NCBI GenBank assembly: GCA_002279765.1
Contig: NCCR01000021.1
Span: 1 to 35,663, forward strand
Direction of reading: 5' to 3'
Source: Verrucomicrobia bacterium 12-59-8
GTDB taxonomy: Bacteria > Verrucomicrobiota > Verrucomicrobiae > Verrucomicrobiales > Verrucomicrobiaceae
Length of the DNA stretch: 35,663 nucleotides
Every line of letters starts with the position of its first letter. The stretch's first letter is position 1. The position numbers and the translations under genes were made by a program. Positions 31,441 to 35,663 of this stretch are shown here, piece by piece. The notes beneath the pieces are model-generated. The model did no database searches and was not told where the DNA came from. It worked only from the letters and a program-made list of their open reading frames with translations.

Positions 31441-31605
31441 CTACTCTCCGGCGCGCAGGATGTCGCAGGTGATTGAGTTCCAGACATCGGGTGAATCTGC
31501 AGGAACGGGGTCTCGCGCCGGCATCTCGCCTTTGGGTGGCTCTGCACCTCGAACATGAAGGACGAATGCGAAAAGCAGAAGGATGCGGCAGGTGCGGAAG
31601 GACAT
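31441..31605 (-). CDS. Possible small secreted peptide
   Basis: A 54-aa frame from ATG 31605 begins MSFRTCRILLLFAFVLHVRG and continues AEPPKGEMPARDP. The start resembles a signal peptide (basic N-terminus, hydrophobic core, cleavage near VRG-AEP) followed by a Pro-rich, acidic mature part of about 33 residues. There is no Shine-Dalgarno and no partner gene. It may be a remnant of a longer secreted protein or chance. Confidence 0.3.
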   Translation of the reverse strand: MSFRTCRILLLFAFVLHVRGAEPPKGEMPARDPVPADSPDVWNSITCDILRAGE

Positions 31606-31861
31606 GCCGGTGAGAATACCGGATTCGATGACCGGATGTCGAGACGGATGTCGCCAGCCTTTTCCGAGGCTGATTTCCGGTAGGAGCGGCAATGGGGGGC
31701 GGGGGCTGTTGCTTGCGAGTGGCTTATCATGTCAGTGAACTGGCAGGCCTGCAGAAAGCGGTAGCTGCGTTCGTTCCTCACTGCGCGACAGCAGTTCAAA
31801 TGGGGGCTGCCTCGGCAGTGCAGCGTTACTGACGCGGGAGGTGAATGTGATGGCGAAACAA

Positions 31862-31891
31862 AAACGCCGCGCTGCGGTAGGCGCGGCGTTT
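31862..31891 (-). terminator. Rho-independent terminator of the minus-strand operon
   Basis: AAACGCCGCGC (31862-31872) and GCGCGGCGTTT (31881-31891) form a perfect 11-bp stem with an 8-nt loop. Read on the minus strand, the stem is followed by TTTTTGTTT. It lies 37 bp after the stop of the alpha/alpha-repeat protein gene (31929), the expected place. Confidence 0.88.
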
Positions 31892-31928
31892 GAGGAGAGA
31901 CAGAACCAGTTGCGGCGCAACTGGGCAA

Positions 31929-33092
31929 CTATAGGGTCTGGTGGATGCGGCCGAGGGCCATGAGGATGTAGGTGGTGGTGAGGACGGGGTCGCTTTCCAT
32001 CCAGCGGCCTTCGGTGTTGGACCAGGAGCCGTCGCCTTTTTGGAGGCCGAGGAGTTTCTGGGTGATGTCCTTGCGCCAGTCGATGAGCTTGCCGTCTTTG
32101 GTCTTGATGAAGTCGATCTTGGCGATGCTGAGGGCCTTGCTCATGGTCTGGTAGTAATAGTAAAGGCCAGCGGCTCCGAGGCCGGGGTTTTCGTCGGCGT
32201 TGTAGTGGTTCTGGAGCCATTCGATGACGGCTTTGACGCGTGGGTCGTCTTTTTCGACTCCGGCGTAGATGAAGCTGAGGAGGCCGGCGTAGCTGATGCT
32301 GCCGTAGCTGCGGAGGGCGATGCTGCCATCGGGGTTTTCGACTTTGGCACCGCGGGTTTCGGTGGGGTTGTAGATGAAGCCGCCGGCGTCGTCGGGGTCT
32401 TTGCTGACCCAGGCGGATTTGTTGCTCTCTGGGCGGTTCTGGCAACGCTGGATGAAGTCGATGGCGGCGCTGATGTTGAGCTGGGGCTCGTTCTTGGCGG
32501 CGTCGCCTTTGTCGGCGAGGAGGGTCTGGGAGTAGTAGAGTGCTTCGAGGGCGAAGGTCATGTTGGAGAGGTCGGCGTGCATGCCTTTGTCGTCTCCGTA
32601 GCCGATGCCGCCGTCGAGCGGGTTGTCCTGCTTGCCCTTTTCATCGGTGTCGATCTGATTGCCGACGAGGTAGCGGCGTGCCTTGAGCATGACCTCTTCG
32701 TTCTCGGGCTTGTTATTCAGGAGGAGTGCGGTGAGGGCGAGGGCGGTGTTGTAGTTGCCGCGTGCCTTGACGTAGATGCCGCCGTCGGGCTTGGCGTTGC
32801 TGATGAGGAACTGGGTGGCTTTCTCGACTTCGGCAGGGACGGGATCTCCGGGCTTGCGGTTGGGGTCGAGCATGAAGCTGATGATGCCGAGGCCGGTGAT
32901 GGCGACGGGTTCGGCCTCGCCCCACTGGCCGGTGGCTTGGTTTTGTTTGGAACGGAGGAAATTGAGGCCGCGCTCGACGCCGAGACGGAGCTCCTGCTTG
33001 AGGGATTCATTGCGCGCGACCTGGGTGGCGGCCTGGGGGAAGGCGGCGGTGGTGCCGAGCGCCAGGGTGAGGAGTAAGGTTGGGATTTTCAT
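31929..33092 (-). CDS. Secreted prenyltransferase/squalene-oxidase-type repeat protein
   Basis: A 387-aa protein with a signal peptide (MKIPTLLLTLALGTTAAFPQ) and repeated motifs of the alpha/alpha-toroid type seen in squalene cyclases and prenyltransferases: GLNFLRSKQNQATGQW, DGGIYVKARGNYNTALA, GSISYAGLLSFIYAG and GDGSWSNTEGRW. Neither the DxDD motif of cyclases nor zinc-binding prenyltransferase residues are obvious, so a binding or other role is more likely than terpenoid chemistry. Such secreted versions are common in Planctomycetota and Verrucomicrobiota. The start at 33092 is chosen for the signal peptide; the frame extends to 33137. It is the last of three minus-strand secreted-protein genes and ends at a strong terminator. 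Confidence 0.85.
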   Translation of the reverse strand: MKIPTLLLTLALGTTAAFPQAATQVARNESLKQELRLGVERGLNFLRSKQNQATGQWGEAEPVAITGLGIISFMLDPNRKPGDPVPAEVEKATQFLISNAKPDGGIYVKARGNYNTALALTALLLNNKPENEEVMLKARRYLVGNQIDTDEKGKQDNPLDGGIGYGDDKGMHADLSNMTFALEALYYSQTLLADKGDAAKNEPQLNISAAIDFIQRCQNRPESNKSAWVSKDPDDAGGFIYNPTETRGAKVENPDGSIALRSYGSISYAGLLSFIYAGVEKDDPRVKAVIEWLQNHYNADENPGLGAAGLYYYYQTMSKALSIAKIDFIKTKDGKLIDWRKDITQKLLGLQKGDGSWSNTEGRWMESDPVLTTTYILMALGRIHQTL

Positions 33093-33306
33093 GATGGAGA
33101 TCACTGGATGTGGAAAGAGAACGACGTCAACGGCCAAGGGGGCCGTCTTTTAAACGGGACGATTCTTGTCCATACCCTGACAGCCTTGACTACTTTTTGA
33201 CCAGAGCATGGATGCGTGAAGCGGTTTTCCGGTTAGCGGGTTCTTTGGCAAATGAATGTCAGGGGCTTGCTGGGGGCAGCCAGCTCTACCTCAAGCGGCC
33301 AGCGCT

Positions 33307-34050
33307 TTATTTCGCGGGAGTGATGATCAGGGTGACCTGGGTCTCTTCCGCCGGGATGTTGGCGGGCATGCTGATCCAGAGGTCGTCACGCTCGTTGCCT
33401 TTGGCGGCGGAGTTGATGATGGCGGCGCGATCGACGTAGGTGGAGATGATGGAGCCGGTCTGCTCTGCGGCGAAGCCGGTTTCATCGATGAAGGAGCCAT
33501 TGAAGATCCAGGTGTCGAGGTCGTCGGGCGTTTTACGTTTATCAATGTCCTGGATGAAGTCGGAGAGCGGGACGTTCTTGGTTTTGTCGCCGTCTTTCCA
33601 TTCGACGTGGATGGCGAGGCGGTTGGCTCCGGGGGTTTTGGGCTCGGTGTCCTTGGCTTTATAGGGGCGCACGGCTTTGGGGTCGAGCTTTTCGAGAATA
33701 CCGAGGGTGGCGGGCTGGTAATTGGCGAGGAGGAGGGCGAGCTGGATTTGGATGGGTTTCACCTTGGTCTCCAGGATGGTCTCATGGACTTTCTCGCCGG
33801 TTTCGTAGCAGAGCGCGTACTCGATGGGTAGCTTCTGGTGCAGGATGGAGCAGGGGATGCGCAGCTCGCGGGTGGTGGCGGTGATCTGGATGCCGTTGAG
33901 ATCAAAGACGCCGGGGGAGACCTGCTTGACGAGCTTCTGCGCGGCTTCTAGCTGCGCTTTGGCATCTGGCTGCGGCGCAGCGGCATCCTGTGCGGAGATA
34001 GGCACGAAGGCGGCAAGGAGCAAAACGGCGGCGGCGAGTGGGCGCAACAT
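33307..34050 (-). CDS. Secreted YdjY-domain protein
   Basis: A 247-aa protein with a signal peptide (MLRPLAAAVLLLAAFVPISA) followed by a YdjY-type domain: GIQITATTRELRIPCSILHQ, IEYALCYETGEKVHETIL and PIQIQLALLLANYQP. The KxHE segment is the family hallmark. YdjY domains are widespread in secreted proteins of Planctomycetota and Verrucomicrobiota; function is not established. The start at 34050 is chosen by the signal peptide; longer forms reach 34167 but overlap the upstream gene. It lies between the lipoprotein gene (67 bp upstream) and the alpha/alpha-repeat gene (214 bp downstream), all on the minus strand. Confidence 0.85.
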   Translation of the reverse strand: MLRPLAAAVLLLAAFVPISAQDAAAPQPDAKAQLEAAQKLVKQVSPGVFDLNGIQITATTRELRIPCSILHQKLPIEYALCYETGEKVHETILETKVKPIQIQLALLLANYQPATLGILEKLDPKAVRPYKAKDTEPKTPGANRLAIHVEWKDGDKTKNVPLSDFIQDIDKRKTPDDLDTWIFNGSFIDETGFAAEQTGSIISTYVDRAAIINSAAKGNERDDLWISMPANIPAEETQVTLIITPAK

Positions 34051-34117
34051 GGTGGAGTGGAGGTGACGGCTGCGGAAGGGGACGACAGTCATGGAGATGC
34101 GGTGCAGGTGAGGGGGA

Positions 34118-35233
34118 TCACAACTGCGGGAGGGCGTAGGTGCCGACACGAAGTGACTGCTCGACATTTTTGGGCATGACCATCACAGGCTGAATTTCAT
34201 AGGAAGTCTGTGGCTTGAATGTTTTGTCGCTCCGCAGCTTCGTGATGATCTGCAGGGCGAGATCGACCAAGGCAGGCTGGACCACGGTGGCGTCGATCTC
34301 TCCGAGGCGAACAAGCTCCAGGCCGCGCTTCTGGCCGGAGAGTCCGTCGGAGCCGACAATGAAGACATTTTCGCGCTGGCCGGCGGTTTCGGCGGCTTTG
34401 GCGGCACCGACGGCCATGGCATCATTGTGAGCAAAGATGGCGTCAAAGTTCTTCTGTAGGCTGAAGGCTTCAGTGGTGCGTTGGGTGGCATTTTCAGTGC
34501 TCCAGTCCGCCGGGGCGTCATGGACGAGGATGACGCCTGACTGTGTGCGCAGACCTTCGCTGAAACCTTCGGCGATCTCATTGGTGGCGTAGCTGTCGGC
34601 CACGCCGCGCAGTTCGACGACGCGGCCAGTGACCTCGCTGCGGTTTTCTTCGGTGGCTTTGCGCTTGAGGGCCTCGATGATGGTGTCTGCGGCCATGCGT
34701 CCGACGCGGCGCTGATCGCTGAACACGATGCTGGTGCAGCCCTCGTTGAGCATGCGTTTGTCGAGGCCGATGACGATGATGCCATGGGTCTGTGCTTCGA
34801 CGATCAGGGCGGCGACGGCAGGAGGATCAATGGGACTGATGATGATGGCGGCGGGCTTGGCGGCGATGGCCTGACGGAACTGGTCGATCTGCTGGGTGCT
34901 GCTCCCGGCGGCATCGTTGGTGGTGAGTTGGTAGCCCGCCTGTCTGCTGACGAGCATGGAGAGGCCGTTGCGCTGGAATTCCTGCATGGGGACGCGGACA
35001 TCGGGCAGTAGGAGGATGATTTCCGCGCGCTCATCCTTGGCCGCGAGACCGGTGGCGGCCAAAAAGCCGGTGGGTGCGACGGGATTGCTTTCCGGGGGCG
35101 CAGATTTCTGCGGGTTTTCTTTTTCGGTGGCACTGACGGCTTTTTCAACATCTGGGCCGTCGGACGGACCGCAGGCGGTCATGAGGAGCGTGCCAAGAAG
35201 CAGCGAGGCATTGCGAATGGTGGGAAACGTCAT
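34118..35233 (-). CDS. Periplasmic sugar-binding-type lipoprotein (ABC substrate-binding family)
   Basis: A 371-aa protein of the ribose/xylose-type binding family. The N-terminus MTFPTIRNASLLLGTLLMTA ends in Cys21, a lipobox-like LMTAC with Met at -3, so it is probably lipid-anchored. Family segments are clear: AIIISPIDPPAVAALIVEA, then IVIGLDKR, FSDQRRVGRMAADTIIEAL, IFAHNDAMAVGAAKAAE and VFIVGSDG, which form the two lobes that close on a sugar. No permease or ATPase gene lies next to it, so it may serve a distant transporter or a chemosensor. Start 35233 is preferred for the signal peptide; ATG 35245 would add four residues. It is the first gene of a possible three-gene minus-strand unit. 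Confidence 0.88.
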   Translation of the reverse strand: MTFPTIRNASLLLGTLLMTACGPSDGPDVEKAVSATEKENPQKSAPPESNPVAPTGFLAATGLAAKDERAEIILLLPDVRVPMQEFQRNGLSMLVSRQAGYQLTTNDAAGSSTQQIDQFRQAIAAKPAAIIISPIDPPAVAALIVEAQTHGIIVIGLDKRMLNEGCTSIVFSDQRRVGRMAADTIIEALKRKATEENRSEVTGRVVELRGVADSYATNEIAEGFSEGLRTQSGVILVHDAPADWSTENATQRTTEAFSLQKNFDAIFAHNDAMAVGAAKAAETAGQRENVFIVGSDGLSGQKRGLELVRLGEIDATVVQPALVDLALQIITKLRSDKTFKPQTSYEIQPVMVMPKNVEQSLRVGTYALPQL

Positions 35234-35590
35234 GGTGGAGGGCATTCTAGGCTCCAATGTCTGCCTAGCACAAGCGGGAGATGTTCACGAAATCCCCGCC
35301 AGTCTTTTGCTTGCACTCTGGTGGGAATGTCACAAACTCCGCCCTCCCGTCCGCCCAATCCCCTCGTAATGAACCTCAAAAAGAAGACCGCAGTTGTCAC
35401 TGGAGCCGCTGGATTTTCCGGCGTGCCTGGCTGTGATCGTCTTTTGCCGGATGGGGGCGTGTTGTGGTCATTTGCTGGAGGATTTTCACATTCGGTGGTG
35501 TATTTTCGCGACTTTCTGCGAATCCCTGCTTGATGCGCAGGGTGTTTTGCTGATAAAACTTTTAAATAACCGGAACAACCAGCCTTCTCC
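35234..35590. other. Intergenic region with a truncated epimerase start
   Basis: A 357-bp interval between the divergent lipoprotein gene and the next secreted protein. Its middle (35369-35533) holds a decayed dehydratase/epimerase N-terminus. The last 50 bp before 35591 are AT-rich (TTGCTGATAAAACTTTTAAATAAC region, quoted in part as AAAACTTTTAAATAAC), and could include a promoter. Confidence 0.55.
35369..35533 (+). pseudogene. Truncated NAD-dependent epimerase/dehydratase N-terminus
   Basis: From ATG 35369 the frame reads MNLKKKTAVVTGAAGFSG and then CDRLLPDGG. This matches the Rossmann start of extended short-chain dehydrogenases (typically TAVVTGAAGFIGSHLVDRLLADG), with the GxxGxxG dinucleotide motif kept and some substitutions. 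Similarity stops after about 35 residues and the frame ends at 35533, whereas intact enzymes exceed 300 residues. It is best read as a decayed fragment left by deletion or recombination. Confidence 0.6.
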
Positions 35591-35663
35591 ATGAAATCAA
35601 TCAGCTTGCTTCTCGCATCCCTTCTCGTCTCCAGCGCCCTTCAGGCTCAAGCCCCTGCGACGG
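35591..35663 (+). CDS. Partial secreted protein, N-terminus only
   Basis: From ATG 35591 the frame reads MKSISLLLASLLVSSALQAQ and continues APAT to the window edge. This is a typical signal peptide with a cleavage site after LQA. The mature protein lies outside the window, so no family can be given. Confidence 0.7.
   Translation, partial: MKSISLLLASLLVSSALQAQAPAT

Larger units (their letters stand above)
31295..31928. other. Long non-coding interval after the PEP-CTERM gene
   Basis: A 634-bp interval between the PEP-CTERM gene and the end of the minus-strand secreted-protein operon. It holds the terminator at 31862-31891 and one weak small-ORF candidate (31441-31605, minus). A 196-codon minus frame covers most of it but has no domain, signal peptide or neighbour support and looks like chance. 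I see no RNA gene or clear repeat otherwise. Confidence 0.6.

Noticed and set aside
31338..31928. 196-codon minus-strand ORF after the PEP-CTERM gene
   Set aside because: Runs through the terminator at 31862-31891, has no recognisable domain and a Ser/Pro/Arg-rich chance composition.
33130..33146. Terminator from the inverted repeat ACGGCC-AAGGG-GGCCGT
   Set aside because: The following CTTTT is on the plus strand, where no gene ends; on the minus strand no T-run follows. Only a short chance hairpin can be claimed.

Overview
The window looks like a piece of a Verrucomicrobiota genome, probably close to Verrucomicrobiaceae/Prosthecobacter. This is inferred from family content, not measured: an exosortase-type PEP-CTERM protein built of autotransporter-associated beta-strand repeats, a YdjY-domain secreted protein, a zinc-ribbon membrane Ser/Thr kinase, a MoxR-DUF58-BatA operon, secreted alpha/alpha-repeat proteins, and few Shine-Dalgarno sites.

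Region 1 (1 to about 10.5 kb) is a plasmid-like backbone. It has a MOBF relaxase-helicase (minus strand) divergent from a conjugative coupling ATPase (plus strand), separated by a repeat-rich gap that may hold oriT. A polytopic membrane protein with a C-terminal J-domain overlaps the coupling protein gene, and an HNH-like protein follows. The replication initiator reads toward them; it is an RPA-type protein carrying a DnaA N-terminal-like domain at its C-terminus. Directly upstream of it are seven 19-bp iterons, an AT-rich tract and a large stem-loop, which together form a convincing origin. Then come an orphan type IV prepilin and a ParA plus ribbon-helix-helix partition pair, with an 18-bp palindrome upstream of parA. 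No integrase, transposase or VirB-like secretion gene is visible.

Region 2 (about 10.5 to 10.9 kb) has no gene but is full of repeats. It separates the plasmid-like genes from chromosome-like genes and may hold the element boundary.

Region 3 (10.9 to 16.5 kb) carries a membrane Ser/Thr kinase, an RluD-family pseudouridine synthase, an ArsC/Spx-like protein, a secreted LpqC-type esterase, a cupin and a small hypothetical protein.

Region 4 (16.7 to 27.8 kb) is a MoxR ATPase, DUF58, BatA-like, giant coiled-coil membrane protein and FHA/Sel1-like protein cluster, likely an envelope-associated chaperone/stress system. Between moxR and the DUF58 gene sits a 485-bp cassette: one four-helix-bundle (23S rRNA intervening-sequence family) ORF fitted exactly between 56-bp imperfect terminal inverted repeats. 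I regard this as the most interesting item in the window.

Region 5 (28 to 35.7 kb) encodes secreted and surface proteins: the 1106-aa PEP-CTERM beta-repeat protein, then on the minus strand an orphan sugar-binding-type lipoprotein, a YdjY-domain protein and a secreted alpha/alpha-repeat protein that ends at a clear terminator. A broken epimerase start and the beginning of another secreted protein close the window.
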